NCBI GenBank assembly: GCA_001017865.1
Contig: LATQ01000214.1
Coordinates: forward strand, 1 to 42,089
Length of the DNA stretch: 42,089 bases
Source of the DNA: Rhodococcus sp. IITR03
Lineage (GTDB): Bacteria > Actinomycetota > Actinomycetes > Mycobacteriales > Mycobacteriaceae
Reading direction: 5' to 3'
Shown: one piece after another, positions 11,475 to 18,598 of the stretch
Position numbering within the stretch: the first letter of the stretch is position 1
How the letters are laid out: each line of letters opens with the position of its first letter
Position numbers and translations under genes: made by a program
Notes under the pieces: model-generated
Told to the model about the DNA's origin: nothing
Databases searched by the model: none
The model's input: the letters and a program-made list of their open reading frames with translations, nothing else

Positions 11475-12121
11475 GATGCTGTGCTTTCATCCACGGTTTG
11501 AGAGATGTTCTGCGCTCGCAGTTCACTGCTGCGGCCGCGGTGGTTAGGAAACCAGATCGGCACGATGTAGGACGAATCCCGCTCAGCGATCACCCGCGCG
11601 GGAACCCCAGCGACCGTAACACCAGATGGAACATCCCGATTCACGACAGCGTTAGCTCCAATTACCGCACGGTCCCCCACTGTGATGTCACCGTAGATGA
11701 CGGCGCCGGGACCGATGTAAACATAGTCACCGATCGTCGGGACTCCTCCACCTGCAGTTCCAATATTTGTCGCAGAATGGATCCGACAGTACTTTCCGAT
11801 TCGCGCTTTGGCGTTGACGACGATACTTCCGTAGTGCGCAATCGACAGCCCCATGTCGGATACACCCGGGGGGAAGGAAATTCCGGTCCGAATTGAAAAT
11901 CGCTGGAGGCGATAGCGGGCGTAGAACAAAAAGAGTCGATTGAGGGGACCGCTCTTTGAGTTTAGATACTCAACCCGTCGCATCAATCGTTGGTAGTAGA
12001 CCTCAGGCTTACGAAGCGGCGAGGTGACTCCCCAGCGCTTGAGGTTGTGCGCCTTCAGGTCTTCGTCCAAGAATCGACGGTAGTCGGCTTTACTTCGGAT
12101 CGGATTCCATCTTGTTACCAT
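11471..12121 (-). CDS. Serine-acetyltransferase-like hexapeptide acyltransferase
   Basis: The product is a 216-residue protein with a left-handed beta-helix of hexapeptide repeats in its second half (HYGSIVVNAKARIGKYCRIHSATNIG, GGGVPTIGDYVYIGPGAVIYG, VGDRAVIGANAVVNRDVPSGVTVAGVPARVI). This arrangement matches the SAT-type family, which in polysaccharide operons usually acetylates a sugar rather than serine. I chose ATG 12121 (MVTRWNPIRSKADYRRFL) because the in-frame extension to 12262 is low in family-like sequence and overlaps the upstream GT2 gene. Acetyl-CoA is the likely donor; the acceptor is unknown. Confidence 0.82.
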   Translation of the reverse strand: MVTRWNPIRSKADYRRFLDEDLKAHNLKRWGVTSPLRKPEVYYQRLMRRVEYLNSKSGPLNRLFLFYARYRLQRFSIRTGISFPPGVSDMGLSIAHYGSIVVNAKARIGKYCRIHSATNIGTAGGGVPTIGDYVYIGPGAVIYGDITVGDRAVIGANAVVNRDVPSGVTVAGVPARVIAERDSSYIVPIWFPNHRGRSSELRAQNISQTVDESTAS

Positions 12122-12179
12122 TAGCTTGTCCGACTCCTGGTTCTTGCTTGGTGTCCGCACGTACGGGGATTGCCGATTT

Positions 12180-12974
12180 TTATCGGTTCGTATACTGCCG
12201 CAATCGGCCTGCTTGGGCCCGGGCTGTCCAGAACGTCGCAAGCGCAATTGTAAAGCCAGCATCTAGTACACGCGAACCTCCGACCAGCAGCCCATTTGCC
12301 TGGCGTATCCGGGCATAGCGCCGAGCGGTATCCGCCGGCTTGCTCGCACCATGCGCACCTTCGATCAGATAGTTGGTAATTACCGTATCAATGACATTTG
12401 GCGAGCCCTGCTTCCCCAGCCGTACGGCCATCTCTTGGTCCGCAGAGAAGCCAAAGTCGGACCGGAATCCGCCCATCGTTTCAATTCTCGACCTTTTTAC
12501 AAACGTGGCAGGGTGGGGAGTGAACGCCAGTCCCATCGAAAGCTTTTTCAACGAAAACGGAGAAAAGCTATATTCCCGAATTCGTTCATACTTGCCGTTA
12601 ACGTATCGGATTTGTCCATACGCCCAGTCCCAGCGACTTTCACGGTAACTTTGTGCCACAATATTGAGAACAGAACCAGCTGCGAGCTCATCGCCACCGT
12701 TCAGGAACTGAACGATGTCGCCCGAGGCGAGGGTCGTGCCCTTATTCATCGCGTCGTAGATTCCGTTGTCCGGCTCGCTAATGAACGAGACCCGGTAGTT
12801 CGGCTTGTAAGCAGCGAGCCAGTCGAGCGTCCCGTCGGTCGAGGCTCCATCGACGATGACGTGTTCGATTTTTTTATAAGTTTGGCGCTGAATACTCTCG
12901 GCGGTGGTAATTAGTCCTTGAAGGTTATTTCTGACAACGGTGACGATAGATATGCAAGGAAGCTGGTCTTCCAT
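12180..12974 (-). CDS. Family 2 glycosyltransferase
   Basis: The product is an intact 264-residue GT-A fold enzyme. The N-terminus SIVTVVRNNLQGL, the nucleotide-binding VDGASTDGTLDWL, SEPDNGIYDAMNKGTTLASGDIVQFLNGGD with the metal-binding acidic cluster, and GGFRSDFGFSADQEMAVRL are characteristic of the WcaA-like GT2 subgroup. It probably adds one repeat-unit sugar on the cytoplasmic face. It lies between the epimerase and SAT-like acetyltransferase genes in the same operon. Confidence 0.88.
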   Translation of the reverse strand: MEDQLPCISIVTVVRNNLQGLITTAESIQRQTYKKIEHVIVDGASTDGTLDWLAAYKPNYRVSFISEPDNGIYDAMNKGTTLASGDIVQFLNGGDELAAGSVLNIVAQSYRESRWDWAYGQIRYVNGKYERIREYSFSPFSLKKLSMGLAFTPHPATFVKRSRIETMGGFRSDFGFSADQEMAVRLGKQGSPNVIDTVITNYLIEGAHGASKPADTARRYARIRQANGLLVGGSRVLDAGFTIALATFWTARAQAGRLRQYTNR

Positions 12975-13005
12975 AATGGTCCTTTAGCGGTGATGACGGG
13001 TTGTC

Positions 13006-13959
13006 CTAGGCTCGGTAGACGCTCTGCGCCCATTCCCAATGACGCTCAAGTCCACTTCGTAGGTTGACGTTCGGCTCCCACCCCACTGAGGATGATATCG
13101 ACGTAATATCACCACCAGTACGCTTTACATCGCCGACCACGGAGGTTACGTACTCGACATTCAATGGGGATCCTGTAATTTCCTCGATCACCTTAAGGAC
13201 GTCGTTAACCGAAGCGTTTGAACCTCCGGCGACATTGTAAATTGATCCCGGAGCCTCTGCCGATTGCGAGCACATCAGATTAGCGTTTACAATGTCGTCC
13301 ACGTAGGTGAAATCTCGAACCTGGGTGCCGTCCCCGAAGATTGAGATGGTAGAACGATCGATTGCCGCACGAAGAAATCGCGTGAACGCCATATCCGGCC
13401 GTTGACTCGGCCCGTATACTGTGAAGTATCGAAGCGAAGTGATCGGAATCCCAAAATTCTTTGCGTACAACGAGCATAAATGTTCAGCCGCCAGTTTGCT
13501 GACCCCATAAGGACTCACAGGACGCGGAAGATCCGTTTCCTTTGTTGGATAAGTTTCCGCGTCTCCATAGACCGACGAAGACGATGCGTACACGAGTCGC
13601 TTTAGATTCTTCGCTGCCCGCGCAGCTTCAAGCAAACGCTGCGTTGCATTTATGTTCATCTCTGTATAATGCAGAAAGTCATTACCCCAAGACTTCCTTA
13701 CACCAGGCTGACCCGATTGATGAAATATGACCTCCGCATCGGACAGTAGAGCGCCTAGATCAACGGTCCGAAGGTCTGCCTCCACCAGATTAAATTTGTT
13801 GTTCTTATCGATAATTGTATCAATATTTCGACGTTTAATATCAGTGTTGTAATAGTCAGTAAAGCAGTCCACGCCGACTACGTCATAGCCTTCATCTAGT
13901 AGACGCTTCACTAGGGTGTGACCAATAAAGCCGGCTGCACCGGTGACGATTGCTTTCAC
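13006..13959 (-). CDS. NAD-dependent nucleotide-sugar epimerase/dehydratase (extended SDR)
   Basis: The product is an intact 317-residue extended short-chain dehydrogenase with GAAGFIG (NAD binding), SSSSVYG and the catalytic SPYGVSK (YxxxK). The segment DCFTDYYNTDIKRRNI resembles UDP-glucuronate and UDP-glucose 4-epimerases. Directly downstream of UDP-glucose dehydrogenase, a UDP-glucuronate 4-epimerase giving UDP-galacturonate is the best guess, but a UDP-glucose 4-epimerase or a 4,6-dehydratase cannot be excluded from sequence alone. Confidence 0.85.
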   Translation of the reverse strand: MKAIVTGAAGFIGHTLVKRLLDEGYDVVGVDCFTDYYNTDIKRRNIDTIIDKNNKFNLVEADLRTVDLGALLSDAEVIFHQSGQPGVRKSWGNDFLHYTEMNINATQRLLEAARAAKNLKRLVYASSSSVYGDAETYPTKETDLPRPVSPYGVSKLAAEHLCSLYAKNFGIPITSLRYFTVYGPSQRPDMAFTRFLRAAIDRSTISIFGDGTQVRDFTYVDDIVNANLMCSQSAEAPGSIYNVAGGSNASVNDVLKVIEEITGSPLNVEYVTSVVGDVKRTGGDITSISSSVGWEPNVNLRSGLERHWEWAQSVYRA

Positions 13960-13981
13960 AGTTCTCCTATCACGCAGTATG

Positions 13982-14545
13982 TCAACTAACGGGGTGCTCG
14001 GGCGGACCTACGCGCATGCTCTGCAAGTACGGAAGGAACTCACGGTCCAGTGCACGCTCTGACCGTTCACGAATGTCCAAGCCGTGGACATCGGCCTGAC
14101 TAGGCCACTTTGAAATTCGTGACATAAGTTCGTCATACGTAGTGATGAAACGCGCCGGATTACCCGCAACCACAGATCCAGAGGGAACAGACTTGGTAAC
14201 TACCGAGCCAGCGCCGATGACACTTCTGTCGCCAACTTTTACTCCCGGCATTATGATGCTGCGATTGCCGATGAAGACGTCGCTACCAACCGATATCCTT
14301 GCGTACCGGTACCGGCGTCCACGTTCGTCTCGGTAAAGCCAGCCTGATCCATCATGCGTGAGAAACTGGACACCGCTGCTCACAGTCACTCTGTCACCAA
14401 TCGACACGAGCCACGGTTCCGAACCGGCCTCGAGTGAGAGGATCCTGCAATCGGCGCCGACTTTCATGCCAAGGGCGCGTGCTGCGACGTCACCACCCTT
14501 GAGCCGTTTGATTAGTTGGATTTTGAGGGTGCGTACCACGCTCAC
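13982..14545 (-). CDS. Hexapeptide-repeat acyltransferase (in frame with Ugd; own GTG start)
   Basis: This 187-residue hexapeptide-repeat domain has RVTVSSGVQFLTHDG, ARISVGSDVFIGNRSIIMPGVKVGDRSVIGAGSVVTKSVPSGSVVAGNPARFI, the signatures of maltose/galactoside O-acetyltransferase-like enzymes. As read, it is the C-terminal third of one 650-codon frame with UDP-glucose dehydrogenase. However, a GTG at 14545 is preceded by AGGAG five bases upstream, and the linker before it looks like translated intergenic sequence. I therefore list it as a probable separate gene whose upstream stop is hidden by a frameshift. It probably acetylates a polysaccharide sugar. Confidence 0.7.
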   Translation of the reverse strand: MSVVRTLKIQLIKRLKGGDVAARALGMKVGADCRILSLEAGSEPWLVSIGDRVTVSSGVQFLTHDGSGWLYRDERGRRYRYARISVGSDVFIGNRSIIMPGVKVGDRSVIGAGSVVTKSVPSGSVVAGNPARFITTYDELMSRISKWPSQADVHGLDIRERSERALDREFLPYLQSMRVGPPEHPVS

Positions 14546-15934
14546 GTCGGCTCCTAGATGCTGCTGGGAGTTGGCTGTTTGTAACCGAGGGTGTAATCCA
14601 CGAATTCTACGGGCGCCAACGCCTCGATAGTCCCAGCCTGCTGTCCTCCAACGAACTGGATTCAAACAGTTTCGTCCATCCAGTACGCGCTTCTCTCGAA
14701 CCTGCTTCGCCAGCAAGTCCGGATCGATTTCCCGGAACTCTTTCCACTCGGTGAGGACCAACACCACGTCCGCACCTGCACATGCGTCTACTGCGCTTGT
14801 TGCATAATTCAGCGTCGGAAAAAGTGCTCTGGAGTTCTCGATGGCACGCGGGTCGTAAACTGTAACGGCCGCGCCTTGCAACTGGATCTGGCCGGCGACG
14901 TTCAGCGCTGGGGAGTCTCGCACGTCATCGGAGTCCGGCTTGAATGCGGCTCCAAGGACGGCCACTCGTGTTCCCAAGAGGGAGCCGCCTACAGCCTCTC
15001 GTGCGTGTTCGACCATCTGGGTACGACGTCGCATATTGATGTTGTCGACTTCGCGAAGGAAAGTGAGCGCCTGGTCGGCTCCCAACTCGCCAGCACGTGC
15101 CATGAACGCCCGAATGTCTTTCGGAAGACACCCGCCACCAAATCCGATGCCTGCGTTGAGGAACCGTCGTCCGATTCGCGCGTCTCGACCGATCGCGTCG
15201 GCTAGGACAGCTACATCTGCTCCTGCGGCGTCACATACCTCAGCCATTGCATTGATGAAGGAAATTTTTGTAGCGAGAAACGCGTTTGCCGCGGTCTTGA
15301 CCAGTTCGGCAGTCGGGAGATCTGTAACGAGGAAGGGGATTTCCTCGTCAAGAAGCTGGGCGTACACCTCACGTGCAACTGATTCCGCACGTCCAGGTCG
15401 TTTGGGATCGACTCCAAGGACTAGGCGGTCAGGGTGCAGCGTGTCCTCAACCGCGTATCCTTCCCGCAAGAACTCGGGGTTCCAAGCTACCTCGACCTCG
15501 TCGCCTGCGGGTGCGAGTCGACGTGCGAGTTCGCCCAGTCGCTGAGCAGTACCAACCGGAACAGTAGACTTTCCGTATATCACTGCTGGCTTAGCAAGCA
15601 GAGGCGCGAGTTGTTCGACCACAGCGTCTACATACGTCAGATCGGCTGCGTACTCACCCTTCTTTTGGGGCGTGCCTACCCCGATGAAGTGCACATCTGC
15701 ATGTTCGGCGGCGTCCTTGTAAGAAGACGTAAAACGGAGGCGCCCCGACGCAAGATTGCGCTTCAGGACTTCTTCAAGACCGGGCTCATAAAAGGGAACC
15801 TCGCCCGCCTCCAACTTGGAGATTTTTGCCGCGTCCACATCTACGCCGACGACGTCGTGACCGAGTTCCGCCATGCAGGCTGCATGGGTTGCCCCCAGAT
15901 ACCCGGTTCCAAATACGGCTATACGACTGCTCAA
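13982..15934 (-). CDS. ugd: UDP-glucose 6-dehydrogenase, reading through into an acyltransferase
   Basis: The first 435 or so residues are a UDP-glucose/GDP-mannose dehydrogenase family enzyme. It has the NAD-binding IAVFGTGYLG, the GVGTPQKKG segment, GKSTVPVGTA, the catalytic cysteine in GFGGGCLPKDI, and VLGAAFKPDSDDVRDSPAL. It oxidises UDP-glucose twice to UDP-glucuronate. Translation begins at a TTG at 15934 behind GGGAG, and this is the promoter-proximal gene of the operon. The frame continues through a linker (RIRGLHPRLQTANSQQ) into the acyltransferase. A one-base shift near 14610 would end the dehydrogenase at TAG 14609-14607, after YRGVGAR, a normal family C-terminus. The fusion is therefore doubtful. 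Confidence 0.88.
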   Translation of the reverse strand: MSSRIAVFGTGYLGATHAACMAELGHDVVGVDVDAAKISKLEAGEVPFYEPGLEEVLKRNLASGRLRFTSSYKDAAEHADVHFIGVGTPQKKGEYAADLTYVDAVVEQLAPLLAKPAVIYGKSTVPVGTAQRLGELARRLAPAGDEVEVAWNPEFLREGYAVEDTLHPDRLVLGVDPKRPGRAESVAREVYAQLLDEEIPFLVTDLPTAELVKTAANAFLATKISFINAMAEVCDAAGADVAVLADAIGRDARIGRRFLNAGIGFGGGCLPKDIRAFMARAGELGADQALTFLREVDNINMRRRTQMVEHAREAVGGSLLGTRVAVLGAAFKPDSDDVRDSPALNVAGQIQLQGAAVTVYDPRAIENSRALFPTLNYATSAVDACAGADVVLVLTEWKEFREIDPDLLAKQVREKRVLDGRNCLNPVRWRTAGWDYRGVGARRIRGLHPRLQTANSQQHLGADVSVVRTLKIQLIKRLKGGDVAARALGMKVGADCRILSLEAGSEPWLVSIGDRVTVSSGVQFLTHDGSGWLYRDERGRRYRYARISVGSDVFIGNRSIIMPGVKVGDRSVIGAGSVVTKSVPSGSVVAGNPARFITTYDELMSRISKWPSQADVHGLDIRERSERALDREFLPYLQSMRVGPPEHPVS

Positions 15935-16826
15935 TTTGCTGCGCTCCCAGAACGTAGTACTCGGTCAGACTTGCGGATCGGTGTAAGGCGGCGCGGCATG
16001 AACAGCACACGCAGGACGAAACCTTTGCTCACCGAGATGAGGCCGCGACGTCGATGCCGCGGCGGGCAGATCTCCGCCCGTGGCGAACAGGCGGGGTAGG
16101 CCGTACTCGCTTCGACAGCTAGAGGTACGTACGCGTGATGGTCGACCTGACGTCATTCCGGCTCCTCCCCGAACCAAACAGTGCCGGGTGGTCGCAGCCT
16201 TCCGTATGGCCACCGCTCTGTGAGTTCCTCCCCAGGCACACGCAGAGCGATCGACCCACCCGTCTTCAGGCATCTATATTCGAGCATTCAGCGAGATTTT
16301 GCATCTCCTGGGGGTGCGGGCACACCCCGGATGCTCCGCAAAGGCTTCTAACCAAGCTCGTGCGTGCATTGAACCAGATCGGAGAAGGTACAGCTCATCG
16401 GGCCGTAACGAGGCCGGGCGCCGACTGCAGAACCCGAATTTCAGGACCGTCTAAGTTCTTAGTGATGAAGGACACGTTTAAGCGGGGGGTTCCAGAGGTG
16501 GGGGCCAGAGTAGCTGAAAGGCTAGGGAGGCCGATCACCAGTTGACCGATGGTCGGCACCCCGAGTCCCTCCGCGATGATCGTGTCACGGTCAGATCGAG
16601 CTGCTCAATGTAGGGCATCCGCCTCGCAGAGGCGCATTAGTCCTGCCCGCGATGAGCCTGTGGTCGATATGCGTGCCGGCCAGGTGGCCCGTAGACTCCC
16701 ATCTCACAGACGCTCGTTCGCTCGTGCTGAAGGCTGACTGCAGAGATTTACAGGCCCTTCTTGGGACATTCTTGCGAAGCTTACAGCTATTCGTCTGCTG
16801 CGCTCAGCTAGGAGACAGGGGAGACT
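15935..16826. other. Gene-poor stretch between divergent ugd and galU
   Basis: I see no convincing gene in these 890 bases: open frames on both strands lack recognisable motifs. This stretch must hold the promoters of the minus-strand exopolysaccharide operon and of galU. A nested inverted repeat is visible: GGGGTG 16311-16316 pairs with CACCCC 16323-16328 (loop CGGGCA), enclosed by GAGCAT 16282-16287 and ATGCTC 16331-16336. The length is unusual for this gene-dense region, so decayed coding sequence is possible. Confidence 0.5.
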
Positions 16827-17753
16827 TTGCATCCGAGATCACAATTCCACGAAGTGTTCCGCACTGCCGTCGTACCAGCAGCGGGTATGGGCACTCGGTT
16901 CCTCCCGGCGACAAAGACGGTACCCAAAGAGTTACTACCCGTAGTCGATACACCTGGCATAGAACTTGTCGCGACGGAAGCTGCCCAATCTGGCGCCTGT
17001 CGACTCCTCATCGTGACGTCCCCCGGAAAGGACGGAGTTGTAGCGCACTTCGTCGACGACTTCGACCTTGAGGAACACCTGAAGACGAAGGGCAAGCTCA
17101 AGCTGCTCGAGAAAGTGCGCCGGGCGCCCAGTCTGCTCACGGTTGAATCGGTTGTCCAAGAGAAGCCACTCGGTCTGGGTCATGCTGTCGGCTGCGCGGA
17201 AGCCGTGCTGGATCCGGACGAAGATGCGATCGCAGTTCTTCTGCCAGACGACCTCGTGCAACCGAGCGGCATCCTCGAAACGATGGCTCGTGTCCGAGCC
17301 AAGCGTGGGGGAACCGTGCTATGCGCCATCGACGTTCCGAAAAGCCAAGTGAGCTCGTACGGCGTATTCGAGGTCGAGGAAGTACCCAACGTCGCAAATC
17401 CGGATGTTCTGCGAGTTCGCGGCATGGTTGAAAAGCCGGCGCTTGCCGATGCCCCGTCCACACTTGCTGCCGCTGGCCGGTACTTGTTGGACCGCGAGAT
17501 CTTTGATGCCCTACGTCGGATCAAGCCTGGGGCCGGGGGAGAACTCCAACTGACCGACGCGATTGCGCTGCTGATCGAAGAAGGTCATCCAGTCCACGTC
17601 GTCGTACATCGAGGCACCCGCCATGATCTCGGTAACCCGGGTGGTTACCTCCGCGCAGCAGTCGATGCGGCACTCGACAGCGAGGAGTACGGCGATGGAC
17701 TCCGGAAGTGGCTTCAAGAGCGGCTGAATCTGGAGACTTCCGGCGCCAACTGA
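16827..17753 (+). CDS. galU: UTP-glucose-1-phosphate uridylyltransferase
   Basis: The product is an intact 308-residue enzyme making UDP-glucose from UTP and glucose 1-phosphate. The nucleotide-binding loop AAGMGTRFLPATKTVPKELLPV, KPLGLGHAV and GELQLTDAIALL are diagnostic of bacterial GalU. It starts at TTG 16827 behind an AGGGGAG ribosome-binding site only three bases away; a GTG further in (VFRTAVVPAAG) is an alternative. It supplies the substrate of the divergently encoded UDP-glucose dehydrogenase, so the two transcripts serve one pathway. The ribosome-binding site contains GGGGAG, complementary to the loops of the 6C-like RNA encoded just downstream. Confidence 0.95.
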   Translation: MHPRSQFHEVFRTAVVPAAGMGTRFLPATKTVPKELLPVVDTPGIELVATEAAQSGACRLLIVTSPGKDGVVAHFVDDFDLEEHLKTKGKLKLLEKVRRAPSLLTVESVVQEKPLGLGHAVGCAEAVLDPDEDAIAVLLPDDLVQPSGILETMARVRAKRGGTVLCAIDVPKSQVSSYGVFEVEEVPNVANPDVLRVRGMVEKPALADAPSTLAAAGRYLLDREIFDALRRIKPGAGGELQLTDAIALLIEEGHPVHVVVHRGTRHDLGNPGGYLRAAVDAALDSEEYGDGLRKWLQERLNLETSGAN

Positions 17754-17834
17754 ACAAGGGGCGATCAAGTCACATCGGTGGACTTAAGTCCCCACTTCGA
17801 TGTGCCTCATGGCACGGACTCTGGTTAAACTCTC

Positions 17835-17935
17835 AAGTGTGTTGCCTCCCCGCAACATCCGTTTCCCCTCCCCGGGAATCGGCTGCACCTGAGGCCCGCT
17901 GGCTCCTCCCCTCTGCCAGCGGGCCTCACTGCGTT
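17835..17935 (+). ncRNA. 6C-like small RNA (B11 family)
   Basis: Two hairpins follow each other: GTTGC 17841-17845 with GCAAC 17852-17856, and CCGTTTCCC 17859-17867 with GGGAATCGG 17874-17882. Each closes an identical six-base loop, CTCCCC. A 13-bp intrinsic-terminator stem comes next (17891-17903 with 17915-17927), with a C-rich loop that also contains CTCCCC, followed by a short T-rich stretch. Paired C-rich loops plus a terminator are the defining architecture of the actinobacterial 6C RNA (B11 in Mycobacterium tuberculosis), thought to pair with G-rich ribosome-binding sites. A possible -10 box TAAACT lies at 17826-17831. The exact 5' end is inferred. Confidence 0.85.
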
Positions 17936-17949
17936 TCGCGTCGGTGCAG

Positions 17950-18285
17950 CTACTTCTGCGATCCGCCCAGTACGTTCTCCGGGACATAGACCGACTGATA
18001 CGTCGGGGTCGAATCACGGGCTTGATTCACCGCCACGCCTCCGACAAACAACGCAACCGCTGCTACCAACGCCACGAGCGCGGTGATCAGCCACAAATCA
18101 GGGCCGTTCCTTTCCTTGAACACAACCCGCTTCGTAGCTGGGCGACCGGCCGACGATCGCAACCGGTCCTCACCGTCGACCCCGAGCTCGACAGACGCAC
18201 GGGCGTGGCGGCGTAACGTACGGTCATCGACGCGCCGGAACTGGATCGTATCGGCCGCGTGGTCGACCAATGGACGCTCACTCAT
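17950..18285 (-). CDS. Small single-pass membrane protein of unknown function
   Basis: The product is 111 residues starting at ATG 18285 (MSERPLVDHAADTIQFRRVDD). The first 70 residues are polar and Arg-rich. A hydrophobic helix follows (LWLITALVALVAAVALFVGGVAV), then about 25 exported residues. I recognise no family. The gene is convergent with the 6C-like RNA and ends 15 bases beyond that RNA's terminator. Confidence 0.65.
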   Translation of the reverse strand: MSERPLVDHAADTIQFRRVDDRTLRRHARASVELGVDGEDRLRSSAGRPATKRVVFKERNGPDLWLITALVALVAAVALFVGGVAVNQARDSTPTYQSVYVPENVLGGSQK

Positions 18286-18468
18286 GGAACCCCAATCGGA
18301 GATGCACTGACACTGCATCTTCGCGGTGCCCGATTCTTCCGTTACGTCATTTTTTTAAATCGCTCACATCTTTCATCCGAACGAGGGACAATCTGCGCCT
18401 TCCTGAGACGCGTCGTCCATGGCGGAGACCGTTGACGACCCTTCGGTCCCGATGCCAAGATGAGCAAC

Positions 18469-18535
18469 CACACCCGAACGGGTGTGCGAACAACTCAAAA
18501 CAGATGGCCCGCCGCGACTGGCATCGCGACGGGCC
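18469..18535 (+). promoter_or_regulatory. Two hairpins in the leader of the helix-turn-helix gene
   Basis: CACACCC 18469-18475 pairs with GGGTGTG 18480-18486 over a GAAC loop. Twenty bases on, 18506-18517 pairs with 18524-18535 over CTGGCA, with 11 of 12 bases matching. They lie immediately upstream of a short leader ORF and the rep-like gene. A role in attenuation or translation control is inference. Confidence 0.5.
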
Positions 18536-18562
18536 GGATGTCCGACTGAAGAGGAGTCGAAC

Positions 18563-18598
18563 ATGCATCAGCATACCCATTCGCAGGTGGTCCAGTGA
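18563..18598 (+). CDS. 11-residue leader peptide ORF
   Basis: This short ORF reads MHQHTHSQVVQ, three of whose eleven residues are His. ATG 18563 has a strong ribosome-binding site, GAGGAG, six bases upstream. Its TGA (18596-18598) overlaps the GTG start (18595) of the downstream gene as GTGA, so ribosomes finishing here could restart on that gene. The strong site followed by coupling suggests that it is translated. Confidence 0.5.
   Translation: MHQHTHSQVVQ

Noticed and set aside
16135..16545. 136-codon + strand frame in the ugd-galU gap
   Set aside because: It has no ribosome-binding site, no recognisable domain and a composition like neighbouring noncoding sequence.
15986..16826. tRNA or rRNA genes in noncoding gaps
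   Set aside because: No cloverleaf with a conserved TTCGAAT-type arm and no rRNA-like stretches were recognisable in any gap.
17839..17882. Mini-ykkC or other two-hairpin riboswitch instead of 6C RNA
   Set aside because: Mini-ykkC hairpins carry ACGR-type loops and sit before a coding start. Here the loops are CTCCCC and a terminator follows directly with no gene.
18270..18594. Upstream extension of the helix-turn-helix frame
   Set aside because: The extension is not family-like. The conserved start MSIEAITWALE is at GTG 18595 once one missing G is allowed for.
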